A stretch of 64,000 nucleotides of DNA, from assembly GCA_030267965.1 (NCBI GenBank), contig BRYA01000524.1, positions 1 through 64,000 of the forward strand. The letters run 5' to 3'. The position numbers and the translations under genes were made by a program. The notes beneath the pieces are model-generated. The model was not told the DNA's origin. It worked only from the letters and a program-made list of their open reading frames with translations, and did not search any database. Source of the DNA: Triparma columacea. Its lineage: Eukaryota > Sar > Bolidophyceae > Parmales > Triparmaceae. This document shows positions 47,897 through 58,797 of the stretch, piece by piece. Within the stretch, counting starts at the first letter, position 1, and each line of letters opens with the position of its first letter.

Positions 47897-50152
47897 CTAC
47901 TTGTCATCTCCACCCATGTCAGCGCCTTCGCTGGCCTTGCTCTCATCGTCCTCCGCCTCCTTGATCATGGCGAGGAAGTCGGCGTCAACCTTTCTTAGAA
48001 GCTCCTCCATTTTTTCGTCCTTGCCGTCCTTCTTCTCCGCGGCCTCCTTCTTGCTGGCCTCTTCGTCGGCGGCCCTCTGCCTCTTGAGGTCCCTCTCTCT
48101 GAGCTCCAAGTTCTTCTCCTGCTTAGTCTCCCTCTCGAACATGCCGTTGATGGCCATTTTTTCGTTGGGTTGCTGGGACGCGAGGCTATCGCAGACCTCG
48201 AGCAGACTGACGGTTCCATTAACGTCTCCCACCGCGACCAGCCTTCCACCGCTTTGCATGTTACCTTGGACGCTGATGGTGGAGAGGGCATCTTCCCCGA
48301 CCTTATGGCTATAGGCGACCTCATTCTGCCTGTAAAAGTAGTCCCAGATGTCGACGACGCCGTCCATCCTGGTGACGTAGAAAACTCCGGCCCTTGTGGG
48401 ACTCCAGCACCCGCTAGTGAGGTAGCTACTGTGATACTTGGTGGTCATGATCGGAGTCTTGAGGTCCTCGACCCAGATCCTTGCCGTCCAGTCTCCGACC
48501 GTCATGAAGAACTTGTTGTGAGTGGGGTTCCTCTGAATGCTGTAAATGGGACCGTGGTGCTTCCCCGGTCCGGAGTCGTACACGGTGATTCCGTTGTTGC
48601 TCTTCCTGTTTCTCAGGTTGATAGCGAGTACGATTCCCTGCTCAGTACCGACCAAGTACTTGGTGGGCCCAGCCTCCTGGTTGTACTCCATCGAGCTTCC
48701 TCCGAGAGTCATTCCTCCGCCCTTGCTGTCAGTAGCCAAATCGAGGACGTCGGTGGGCTCCCCGAGCCTCCTGGTGTCCCACCACATCATCTGTCCGTCA
48801 GTAGACACGGAGGCGCACTGGTTTCCAGTCTTGGAAGAGATCCAGAAGACGTCGTAAACGGGGTCGTGGTGCGACTTCTCGATAACGGAGGTCTCGTGGG
48901 GCATGCACTGTTTTTCGGGGGCATTGGGCTTCCTCAAATCGTAAAAGCTCACAAGACCGTTGTAACTCCCTCCAACGAGGGTGTCTGTACTCTTGGCGTT
49001 GAACCTCAAGCAGCAGAGGGGAGAGGGAGGAAGGAGCTCGATGTCTGGAGTGTTAGGGTTCATAATGTCCCAGATGTAACTGCTCACGGGCATCTGGGTG
49101 TCATTCATGAACCTCTGGTCCTGGAAATTAAGGATGGAGTAGGCGACGGCAATCTTCCCGTTGGTCGCAGGGCCCTCGGGGTGCCAGTTGATGCTAGTGG
49201 CGGTCCTCTTCACGTCGTTGGGGTCCCTGAAGACGGCGAGACCCTTGGCGCTCGGAGGCTCAGAGCTATGGTCAGCCTGAGATGCGAGGAGCGAAGCGAC
49301 GAGCAAAGAGAGCAGTTGGTTAGAAATAGATGCTATGGTAGCGAGCGTTGGAGAGGAGCGGTGAGGTGCAAACTCCTTCTCTTCACATTCTTACCTGAAC
49401 TCCGTCGAAGTACTCCTCGTAAATGTTGATTGTATTGTTCTGCTTCATGCACCTTCCAATCATGGGCCCGAGGAGCTTCATAGCCGTCTTGTACTCCTCA
49501 TCCTTTTCAGCCTTCTTCCTGAACCTCTGCATGTCACTCATCTCTGAGGGGTCCACGTCCTTGGGCCAGCCTCCCTCCATGTGGCGCATGGAGGTACTCT
49601 TGGTCACGAGGCGCTCAGTGTTGCACTCGGACACTGACATATCGGGGGTGGTATCGAACTCTGCGAGTGGAGGGCGGGTCAGCTCTAAGGTGGGGAAGGA
49701 GGAAGGGGACAGAGGGTTACCCGGACAACCAGCCACGCGCCGCATAGTCGTCAAACACAAACCAGGTGGTTTAACTCTCTTACGGGACCCAACCTGAATT
49801 CTCCCAACCTCTCACCTGAGATTGAAGGGTTGCGCTGAGTGTAATCCTTGTCGAATTCATCATTGGGGAGGATAGACTCGAGGGTCTCGGGCTGAGAGTC
49901 CTCGAACTTGATATCCTTGCCAAACTCGGCGCGGACCTTGGTGTAGAGGTAAGCGACCTACTCAAGGTAGGAGAGGGGGGAGATGGTGCGGGGGGGAGGG
50001 GGGGCGGGGTTAAAAGGGCAGTTGGGTGAAAAAGGGGGCGGGAGGGCAAGGGGAGGGCGAAGCTGGGGAGACCCAGGGCGGGGACCTCCGAGGGCTTCGA
50101 ACAGGGGGAGGACCAAGTAGAAGGGCAGGTAAGGAACCCAAACCAACATCAT
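47897..50152 (-). CDS. DNAI2: Outer-arm dynein intermediate chain 2 (WD-repeat, 606 aa)
   Basis: Exons on minus: 50152-50144 (tentative), 49957-49816, 49684-49395, 49276-47897. The N-terminus VAYLYTKVRAEFGKDIKF and the segments HMEGGWPKDVDPSEM and MKQNNTINIYEEYF match the IC69/ODA6/DNAI2 family closely. WD repeats follow: SSYIWDIMNPN, VGGSYNGLVSFYDLR, HDPVYDVFWISSKTG, STDGQMMWWDTRRL, GDWTARIWVEDL and RMDGVVDIWDYF. The end is a charged coiled coil (MFERETKQEKNLELRERDL). The chain anchors outer dynein heavy chains to axonemal doublets and is needed for flagellar beating. The 9-bp first exon (Met-Met-Leu) is inferred from length agreement with the family and uses a weak GTTTGG donor. The rest is secure. 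Confidence 0.9.
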
Positions 50153-50586
50153 ACTGGCCGAAAGGGAAAAGTTCGGCTCTCAATCTTGAACAGCACAGTG
50201 GACAAAGGAAGCCACCCTCTCGCCAAGAGAGTGACCTAAATCCACGAATTCCATATGGGACGCCCTAAAGACCAAATTACGTACCTCCATCTATACTTTG
50301 TTTGAAACAGCTGAGAAATGGGCAGGGCTTAACTCCCCTGCTGTGTTTTGTGTTTTTTTGGGGGTTTGGGGGGGGAGGAAGGTCTGGATAAAAAAGAGGA
50401 GGACGATGACACAAAGTATTATTATTTGACCAGCCTGATTCAAGACAGATCCCCCGTAATTGCGTATGTAAAAAAGGCGAGCGCGTCGGAACCTCTGTGT
50501 TGGGGTTTTTGGAGAAGAAACTAAGACACAACAAATTAACAATTCTCGCCTGCACCACGACTCAGAGCCCCAAAAACCCACCCCCT
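50153..50586. other. Intergenic 434 bp, same-strand neighbours, no gene seen
   Basis: This lies between the DNAI2 start and the Mpv17 stop, both on the minus strand. It contains G-runs (GGGGGTTTGGGGGGGGAGG near 50357) that could fold as a quadruplex on this strand. No coding or RNA feature recognised. Confidence 0.5.
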
Positions 50587-51504
50587 CTAATCGCCGCGGT
50601 AGGTCGAAACTACCACCGTCCATGCGAAGGAGACAACGTGCGTCAAATGCAACCTCAAATGCATCGGAACGGAATAGATGACAATATCGGCAGGGAACCA
50701 GAAGCCCAGCATCCCGACGTTATCGATCCAGAACGTTTTACCGTACTTCGTCATGGCTCTGCTGAAGGCCCCGCTCTCATCTTTCTTGACACCCTCAACA
50801 ACAGGTTCCGGACTCTTCACGAACTCTTTCGTCGTGTAGTAGCAAGGCCAGTAAACGAGGGGCTGGAGAACTATGAAGTCCAGCGCGATTTGCTTCCCCA
50901 GCACTCTAATTCCCTTTGAGAGGGGGAAGGAGGGAGGGTGGAAGGAGGGAGGGTGGAAGGAGGGAGGGTGGAAGGAGGGAGGGGGAGGAGAGGAATGGGA
51001 TGAGAAAAATGCGTTCGACGCCGTTAGTTTGGATGGTGAGACCAATTTGCCCCCCCATCGGCCCCACTTACCTCCTTGTCCTTCAACTTTTCTCTAAAGG
51101 GCGCATTGCAGAATCGGTTTATGACCTTTTTGTTGAAGAGGTACTCGAAACCTTTCACATACACCCCGTACTGCAGAATACCGAGGTAAACTGAGGGAAA
51201 AGAGCGAGGGAATGTAAGCAGAGGGTGATAAGGAACGTCGGAACGCCAAATAAATAGTTGCAGTGAGGCCTCCCGTCAACTTGGTCCCTTCTCTGCTATA
51301 TTTCACCACCAGGATAGACTCACCGAACCCAAAAGTACCAAAAACTGCAGTTCTCTTCCAATCATAGGTGTCCAGATCTCTTTTCTCCACAAATCGCTGC
51401 GTCCCAGCGTCAGCAATAATACTCTTAGTCGTTGCCACAAAGGTCTGGCTCCAAAACGGGTGTTCTGCAGCAATTGAAGAGAAGGCACGCCACAGCATGG
51501 CCAT
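50587..51504 (-). CDS. Mpv17/PMP22-family membrane protein (208 aa)
   Basis: Exons on minus: 51504-51324, 51190-51072, 50913-50587. It starts MAMLWRAFSSIAAEHPFWSQ. The family pattern is present: DWKRTAVFGTFGFGYLGILQYGVY crosses the first junctions, IALDFIVLQPLVYWPCYYTT forms a helix, and the C-terminus has FWIDNVGMLGFWFPADIVIYSVP followed by HVVSFAWTVVVS, the classic last part of Mpv17/PMP22 proteins. These are small four-helix proteins of the inner mitochondrial or peroxisomal membrane thought to form channels. The conserved Trp-x-x-Tyr near the start of other members is not obvious. The second intron carries a 15-bp minisatellite. Confidence 0.82.
50930..50990. repeat. 15-bp minisatellite in the Mpv17 gene intron
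   Basis: About four tandem copies of GGAGGGTGGAAGGAG lie in the intron 50914-51071. On the coding (minus) strand they make a CCTCCCTCCTTCCAC tract just before the acceptor, so they may act as an extended polypyrimidine tract. Confidence 0.8.
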
Positions 51505-51661
51505 CTTCCTCTAAGCTAAGGAGAGGAGACTTAGAAATAGCCGTGATGGAGGGGGATTGGTTTAGATATTAGTAGTGAAAAGTCCAATCCTTTCCTTTTT
51601 CCTTCTTTCGCTCTTTCGCTCCTGATTCGCCAATAATTTTGTGTTTCGCCTTTCACAACAA
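51505..51661. promoter_or_regulatory. Divergent promoter, 157 bp, Mpv17 / V-ATPase B
   Basis: The interval between opposite start codons has the repeats CTTTCGCTCTTTCGCTCC (about 51606-51623) close to the V-ATPase start. This is similar in composition to the intron 3' block seen elsewhere. Confidence 0.45.
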
Positions 51662-53596
51662 ATGGCTGAACTTATCCACGACGAGCGTTTCATTCCTGAG
51701 AGAGTGAGGAATGACCCCCTAGCCGCCGTGAAGACTTACAGCGCGCAGCCTCGATTGGAATACAGGTAAGCAGAAGGCTGTATCCTCCTCATCCCGATCC
51801 GGGGGAAGCTTGGAAAACCCTTCAAACTGGTGGATCTTCACAACATTGTCCCCACTAGGTCATTTTTTAGGCATGAAGCTACCCTTCTGCCTACTCATGC
51901 ATACAGAAGCGAGCCTCAAATGGGGTAAAAATCCTTGATCCCCTGAATCACCAATCTCGATATGTCATTGGAGTCTAGATTCCTTCCCTTTCTGACCCAC
52001 CTCGCCTCAACTTTAGGACTATTGCTGGTGTCAATGGACCCCTCGTGATTTTGGACAACGTAAAGCTCCCAAAGTACGCCGAGATTGTCAATTTGACTTT
52101 GGGAGATGGGACAACTCGTGCCGGGCAGGTCCTTGAGGTTTCTGGCTCCCGCGCTGTCGTCCAGGTGTTCGAAGGCACCTCTGGAATCGACAACAGGAAG
52201 ACTCGCTGCGAGTTCACTGGGGATGTACTGAAGATGGGTGTCTCTGAGGAGATGCTTGGAAGGAGTTTCAATGGGAGTGGAAAGGTGAGAAGCTTGGGGA
52301 GAAGGGGGGCGTTCTTTGAGGAGGGAGCGGAGAGGAGTGTGTGCAAGGGAGGAGGGCGCGCGCGCTTACACGCAGCCTGCTAACCCTCGTTGCTTCTCGC
52401 AATTCTCCCCCCCCTCCCCCCCCCCTTCCCCCCCCTCCCTGCAGGTCATTGATAACGCCCCCAAGGTCCTCGCCGAGGCTTACCTTGACATTAACGGGCA
52501 GCCCATCAACCCCTCCTCCCGCGACTACCCTAAGGCTATGATCCAGACTGGTATCTCCGCCATTGATGTGATGAACTCTATTGCTCGCGGGCAGAAGATT
52601 CCCATTTTCAGTGCTGCCGGCTTGCCTCACAACGAGGTCGCCGCCCAGATCGCCCGTCAGGCCAGTCTTGTTACGCAGAAGGACACCATTGACTCCCACG
52701 AGGACAACTTTGCCATCGTGTTCGGTGCCATGGGAGTGAACATGGAGACGGCCCGTTTCTTCCGCTCTGACTTCGAGGAGTCCGGTGCCATGCAGCGTAC
52801 CGCGCTCTTCCTCAATCTCGCTAACGATCCCACCATCGAGCGTATCATTACCCCCCGTCTCGCCCTCACCACCGCCGAGTACCTCGCCTATGAGCGCGAC
52901 CTTCACGTCCTCGTGATCCTCACCGACATGTCCTCGTACGCTGACGCCCTCCGTGAGGTGTCCGCTGCCCGCGAGGAGGTCCCCGGGCGCCGCGGCTACC
53001 CCGGTTACATGTACACCGACCTTGCATGCATCTACGAGCGCGCCGGCCGTGTCGTCGGCAGGAACGGGAGTATTACCCAGCTTCCCATCCTCACCATGCC
53101 TAACGACGACATTACCCATCCCATCCCCGATCTTACCGGCTACATTACCGAGGGACAGATTTACCTCGACCGTCAGCTGCACACCAAGGAGATTTTCCCT
53201 CCCATCAATGTGCTCCCCAGTCTCAGTAGGTTGATGAAGAGTGCCATCGGAGAGGGTATGACGAGGGACGACCACGGTGCCGTCTCCAACCAGCTCTATG
53301 CCTCTTACGCCATGGGCAAGGACGTCATGGCCATGAAGGCTGTCGTCGGAGAGGAGGCCCTTTCCATGGAGGACCACCTCTATCTTTCCTTCCTCGAGAA
53401 GTTCGAGGGCAAGTTCGTCGCTCAGGGACCTTACCAGGCTAGGACCATCTTCGAGTCCCTCGACCTTGCCTGGAGCATTCTCCGCGGATTCCCCAAGGAG
53501 CTCCTCAAGAAGATCCCCAAGAAGACCCTCGACGTCTTTTACGCCAGGAAGGCTGCCGCAAAAGACGAGCTCAACCAGGCCGACGGATCTGCTTAA
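51662..53596 (+). CDS. VMA2: V-type proton ATPase subunit B (529 aa)
   Basis: Exons: 51662-51765, 51859-51924, 52017-52284, 52445-53596. After an N-terminal tail, [20 protein letters not shown] starts the beta-barrel domain. The nucleotide-binding domain has [38 protein letters not shown] and [20 protein letters not shown], followed by [20 protein letters not shown]. It lacks the catalytic P-loop of subunit A, as expected for the non-catalytic B subunit. It is part of the V1 sector that powers proton pumping into vacuoles and, in silicifying or calcifying algae, other acidic compartments. The last exon shows strong codon bias (C-ending codons) compared with neighbours, suggesting high expression. 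Length is slightly above the usual 490-510 residues. Confidence 0.96.
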
Positions 53597-53834
53597 GCAC
53601 AATTTTGCGAGGAGGCGAGGGGTTGAGGGAGAGAGCAATCAGTGTTTTGTATGTAGCTTAAGAGGATTAGTTATGGTGGTGGGGTTTTGGGCGTGCGCGC
53701 CTGTTGTTTCAATTAAGGGGGGGTCGAGGGAGCGAAATCAAACGGAAGACTTAAAGTCTCATCTTTCAAGAAAAAAAGCCCAGCGTTTATTCTCAAGCTC
53801 CCTGCCCCCCCCCGCCATTCCACCAAATATATCC

Positions 53835-54743
53835 TTAGTCCCCATCATCACTGCTTCCCTTGACCTTGGGTACAGTCATTGCCAGAATGACACCCAAAAT
53901 AGCAAGGATAATGAACGCTATAGCCAGCTTCATCTTGAGATTCTTCCACCACATTTTGTTCTTGATGTCCTTGGCCGTCTTCTTGAAAACCCCCGCTTGC
54001 TGCTGCAACTGCTCAGCCTTGTCCTCAATTGATTCTAACGTTACGCAGTTTTTCAAGGCAAGCTCGACATTATCCTGCATGACCAACTTCACGCTCTCCA
54101 CCTTGGCGGTGACACCGGAGAGGACATCGACCTCACTCAAGTTGTCATACTTGGCACACAACTTCTCAAACAGGCTCTTGCAAGCCTTGTCCAGGGCTTT
54201 CTCCTTGCAGGTCAGACTCTTCTCCCCGGCCTTGGCAATGAACGTGCGAGAGAGGTCGTCGACGCATTGACTGGCGACCCTGGGAGGGTAGGAGGCGGCA
54301 GTGATGGCAATATAAATGCGCCCCTGGGCATCAGCCATCAAGTGCCAGGCCATTTGACCTGTTGTGAACGAATAGTGCGTCCCAGCCTGCATGCCCATTT
54401 TCTGACCAAGAACCTCCTTCACGCCAGAAAGGTCGACCGACGAGTTGTAGGCCAGGCTGGCTACAACACAGCGGTCAACGATCCTTGCCACTCCAATAAA
54501 GGAGACATTTCCATATCTAGGGACGGCAGTTGGGCACCAGAGTGAGCAACAGAGGAACAATAAACACACAAGACCGCCACCAAGCCACCGCTCCCACCAA
54601 GAGGTGACAAATGGGACTTGGACGCAAAACGAATCCCCCGAAAGATTGGACACTGCAAGCAAGGCAACCAAGACAAAACCCGCGGAACAGGACGCCGAGC
54701 GGACTGGCAAGCCGCAGCCACACACTTACCCATCTTTGCTCAT
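53835..54743 (-). CDS. Longin-type R-SNARE (VAMP7-like) lacking the zero-layer arginine (231 aa)
   Basis: Exons on minus: 54743-54730 and 54516-53835. The 14-bp first exon gives MSKD and joins to YGNVSFIGVARIVDRCVVAS, a longin domain (about 1-125). The SNARE motif spans about 150-205 (VKLVMQDNVELALKNCVTLE onward to KDIKNKMWWKNLKMK), followed by a C-terminal anchor (LAIAFIILAILGVILAM) and a short acidic tail. Aligned to VAMP7, the ionic-layer Arg is replaced by Asn (ALKNC where VAMP7 has VAQRG). It should sit on vesicle or vacuole membranes and drive fusion, though loss of the Arg suggests altered partner use. The start is the only one that gives a complete longin fold. Confidence 0.82.
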
Positions 54744-54835
54744 CTTTTTACCAAGGAATGAACCAGTTTCGCTCATGCAACCCAAGAGCAGAAAATTTGG
54801 GGAAGAGAATCGAACAGGGCAAAACTGATTTGAGA
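54744..54835. promoter_or_regulatory. Divergent promoter, 92 bp, R-SNARE / small coiled-coil protein
   Basis: Ninety-two bases separate the opposite start codons. The interval is purine-rich toward the plus-strand gene. No named element recognised. Confidence 0.45.
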
Positions 54836-55328
54836 ATGCCTCGATCCAAACCTCGCCCCGGGGCAAATGTTGACAAGTACATGCTTAGAACTGAGGAACT
54901 CCGCAAGAACCAAGAGCATGTGTGTAAGTTAACCTCAAATTGGGCACTTCTGAATTCTAACAGTCTTTGTCTTTGTCGTTGGGATTCTAGGAGATCTGAT
55001 TTCCAGCCCTTCATGCCCCCTCCCGGGCTATTTTCTCTCCAATCGTCCAACTTCTGACCCCCCCCCCCCCCCCCCCACTATCCCTCCCTCAGCAAACCTT
55101 GTGAAGCAGGACTGCATAACTCGCTGGTCCGAGTCTGGGGGCAAACAGATTCTTGAGAAGAAGCTCGCCCGGGACTCCAAAGCTGCCGGCGAAGAACTCC
55201 GCCATCTCAACACGGAGCTCAAAACTCGCCGCCGCGCGAAGCTGAAGGACTTCTACCTTGAGCAAGATGTTGCCTATGAGAAGGAGCTCAATGAAATGGG
55301 CTTGGCTCTGGTCAAGGCTCGCGTGTAG
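54836..55328 (+). CDS. Small coiled-coil protein, possibly ciliary (CFAP141-like), 107 aa
   Basis: Exons: 54836-54923 and 55093-55328. It is basic at the N-terminus (MPRSKPRPGANVDKYMLRTE), then helical throughout, with ILEKKLARDSKAAGEELRHL and LKTRRRAKLKDFYLEQDVAY ahead of the C-terminal EKELNEMGLALVKARV. The size and the closing pattern of basic residues followed by YEKELNxxGLA recall the small axonemal protein CFAP141/C1orf189, but that is a weak resemblance judged by eye. Neighbouring genes 11 and 16 are ciliary, which makes a ciliary role more plausible. The intron 54924-55092 contains a run of about 18 Cs before the acceptor. Confidence 0.6.
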
Positions 55329-55505
55329 TGCACTACGCAGTGCAACTCTACGCCTAATGTAATTCTGTTTGTTCTTCATCAATGCCCGTCTTTACCTTAT
55401 TTCATCCATCCTCATCCTTATCCTTATCCTCATCGCCTTGTCCTCGTCTTTGCCTTCCCTGTTAGGGTTAGCTGGTTGCCCAATCAATCCTATCCATCCA
55501 ATCCA

Positions 55506-58500
55506 TCAACAAGCCTCTTTGAAGCTCTTCTTCCATAGCTTTGACGTTGCGCTATCTCCCTTCACGTTCGCAATGAGCTTCTTGAGACTTTCCCTACCCT
55601 CATCCTTCATGACCATGAAGACCATGCTTAAGCCCCCCGCCACCTTGGCGATACTGCCAGTTATCTTCTTAGCGAGCTCGACGTCATCGTGCCAATTATT
55701 CTCAAGCGAGACAAAGATACCACCCAACAGGTCGGGGTCCATGCTGTCCTTGAAGCACTTCTTCCATGTCCCTGCTTTGAAGGTTCCAAGGTATTCGACC
55801 ACCTTCTTACCCCCATCGACGCCTGCCAGGCTCCTCACGGCTGTCTCCATCTCAGTCGTCGTTTTGGGGACGCCAAACGACCCAACATCCACCTTGATCG
55901 CAGAACTCTTGAGCTTTTCCATCGTCTCCTCCACCTTCCTGTCAATCACTCCCTTGCTGGGCGTAGTGTTGGGGCTAGCGACGCCTGCCCCACTCTCCGT
56001 GCTCATATGCCTCAGCTTCTCCTTCTTGAGGCTGTCCTCAAGCTTCGCAATCAACTTTAGGCACAACACCCTCTCCTTGCACTTCTCTCCCCCCCCCCCC
56101 CCCAACTTGACGCTCTTTTCAAAAAATTCCATGGCCTCCCTCAACCCTTTGACCCCAGCCTTCTCACCGCGTCCCACAATGGCGCAGGCTAGTCTGAAGA
56201 TTGCCTTGACATTCTCCGGCTCAATCTTCAGCACCTCGCGAGCTGCCTTCTCCCCCTCCTCAAACTTTTCAGCCTTGATGAGAGCCATGCACTTGTTGTT
56301 GATGGCCGCAATGTTACCGCTCCACAACTCGATCGCCCGATCGTATTTCGCAATCGCTTCTTCGCTCTTTCCAGCCTTGAGCAAGGCGTTGCCCTCGTTC
56401 TTGAGCTTGTTGCTTTCCTCTTCGTCATCCTCTTCGTCCTCGCTGTCGTCCTCAATGATAATCTTCTTGGTCTTCTTCGCGGCGTCAGGGCTAGGTTGGG
56501 CCTCCTTTGCTTCCTCAACCTCCTCAAGACTAAGCTTTGTGAATCCCATGGGGCTGCTCTCATTGCTGCCACTGTTGCTTCCCCCCTCCATCTGAGAGTC
56601 GACCTTGATGGGCGTCCCAGCAAGCTTCACCTCGAGCTCCTGCAGCTCCTTCATGGCGGTGGTGTTGTCGGGTTCGAGTTCGAGAACTTTCTCAAAGTCT
56701 CTCTTGCTCAGCTTCAGGTTCTCTTCCCCCCCGAGAAGAACCCCAGCCAGGCCACGCCTGAAGTGCGCTTTGACGTTGGGAGCGGAGGACTTTTCGATGC
56801 ACGCAGTTGCATCCTTTTTGGCGTTCTCCCCATCCTTCAGCTTGATCCAAGCTAGGGATCGGTTGTTGAGGCTCGCAACGTTATTACTATCAAGCTTGAG
56901 GCTGCGACGAGAGAAATAGAGGTTAGAATGTGTTTCTCTTTAACATTTGGCCGTCACTACGCCAATCCTTGCCGTCCGCTCTTACCTTTCCCCGTACAAT
57001 CTAACTGCCTCCTTGAAATCACCCTTCGCCATGGCGGCATTTCCCTCGTCTTTGAGCTTGATACTCTTCTCGTTTCCTGTCGCCCTCTTGACGTTGACCT
57101 TCACATCGACCTCTTCGTCGCTGCTGTCCTCATCACTGTCGCTCTCTTCAATCACAACCTTCTTGAAGATTGCCTTGGGTTTCTTCGGCTTGGCCTCCTC
57201 CTTCTTCCCCTTCTTCCCCTTCTTCCCGTCCTTATAGTACCCAAGGCCGTCCTCCCCCAACTTGAATACCATGCCGGCCTTCTTTCCCTTGAACTTAGAC
57301 GCAGAGATGAAGTTGGAAACGACATCCAGGTCGAGAGGCTTGGACGGTGCAGAGGAAATGTCGAATCCATCGGCTCCGAGCTCCAAGATTTCCTCCTCGT
57401 CCTCGTCCTCATCCTCGCTGTCGCTGACTTCTTGGATCATGACCTTCTTCTTCGTCTTCTGATGAGTTGCTTCACCCTCCACTTCTTTCTTCTTCTCCTT
57501 GCTCCTCATGAGTAAGGCTCCAAACTCCTTGTTGGTCGGGTCCATCTTCAAGGCGGCGGCAAAATCGTCTTCGGCCAGACTGTACCTTCCGCACCTATGG
57601 TGAACCATGCCCCTCCTGCTCAGAGCCTTGGTGTAAGTGGGATCAATGGCAATACTCATAGTGCAGTCGCTGACGGCAGCATCAAAATTGTTGAGGCGAA
57701 TATTGGCCATGGCCCTATTGGCGTAAACGACCGCGTTGGAGTCGTCAAGCGCGATCGACCTAGAGTAGTAAAGAAGGGCATCGTCGTTCTCTCCCGAGCG
57801 GAAGCACTCATTGCCCTTGTTCTTCTCCCTCTGGGCCATCCAAGAACGTTCCTTCTCCGACATGCTGTCAAAGTTGAGTTTATCCCTCAGTTCAGCCATC
57901 TCCTTTTGTCGCCTCGCCCGGTTCTTCTCTTCTTTCTTCCTGGCATCAATCCTAGCCTGCTGAGCCCTCTGATCTACCTCTTGCTCCTCCTCATCCAAGG
58001 CCTTCTCTTCGGCGTCAATGTCAAACTTATCCCAGGCGCGGAAGTAGTCGCGGTTCGACATGGACTCCTTGTTGAGCCTCGGTTTATCCGCTCCAGCTTG
58101 GGAAGTTGCGGGGGTTGGGGCCTTGTCCCCCCTGGCCTTCCTCGCGTTCTCAAAGCTGGCCTCCTTGCTACCCCTGACGGGCGGGTACCTAGTACCCGCA
58201 CTTGAGGACACAACCCCCGCACGAGGGGGAACAGGAGGTGTGACATCATCGCCGAAGATTTCCCCGCTTGAGGAGGAGGTGGGAGGGGTCGGGAGAACTT
58301 CAGCAATCCCAACTGGGACTGAGACCTTGGGCTTCGAGCCACCGCCCATGCTATCGAGCCAGCTATTCAACTCCTTCTCCTCGTCGTAAATCTCAGTCGA
58401 CGAAGCCTCTGTCCTCATGCTCAACACCTTCTTCCTGTCCCTCTCCGGCAACATACTCAAAACCTTTTCCTCAACAGTCTTCTCCAGGTGAGGGTAGCGC

Positions 58501-58658
58501 CCCTCCTTGCCACTCTTGAGGGTCTTCAAGATTGCCTTTAACTCAGGCATCTTCTTACAGGTAGAAACGTAGTCGTAGTCCAACATTGTCACTTCGACTT
58601 TAACGCGTTCCACTTCGGGGTCATTAGCCCCCAAGAGAAAGTCCCCCAGCTCGGCCAT
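55506..58658 (-). CDS. SPAG1: SPAG1-like TPR dynein-assembly factor (1,022 aa)
   Basis: Exons on minus: 58658-56986 and 56901-55506, phase-consistent. The N-terminal VEVTMLDYDYVSTCKKMPEL and LKSGKEGRYPHLEK match the SPAG1 N-terminal domain. DYFRAWDKFDIDAE is the diagnostic linker. TPR block 1 (REKNKGNECFRSGENDDALL onward) is at about 280-395, followed by VMIQEVSDSEDEDEDEEE. A second TPR block spans the exon junction near 540-650. A third (NKLKNEGNALLKAGKSEEAI onward) is at about 720-830. The C-terminal RPAP3_C-type domain is at about 902-1012. SPAG1/DNAAF13 works with HSP90/R2TP-like co-chaperones to pre-assemble axonemal dynein arms in the cytoplasm. This fits the nearby dynein intermediate chain. 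The junction intron (56902-56985) ends TTTCTCTCGTCGCAG. Confidence 0.9.
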
Positions 58659-58797
58659 CTTGCAAATTCAAGTAGGTAAGTAGATCGATGTACTCTCGGG
58701 GGGGGGCGGGCACAATAAGCGGCGAAAATACCAAGTATGCACTGGCTAAAATTGTCCACAGGGAACTTTCCAAAAAATCAAAAAATCAAAATTAAGA
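58659..58797. promoter_or_regulatory. Divergent promoter, 139 bp, SPAG1 / thioesterase
   Basis: The interval between opposite start codons contains a G-run at about 58700-58707 and AAAAAATCAAAAAATCAAAA just upstream of the plus-strand ATG. No named element recognised. Confidence 0.4.

Noticed and set aside
48170..49429. Open frame of 419 codons antisense to the dynein intermediate chain
   Set aside because: The sense frame carries conserved WD repeats. The antisense frame is a by-product.
52268..53638. Open frame of 456 codons antisense to V-ATPase subunit B
   Set aside because: The sense strand is an unmistakable V-ATPase B. The antisense frame is open because of the strong codon bias there.
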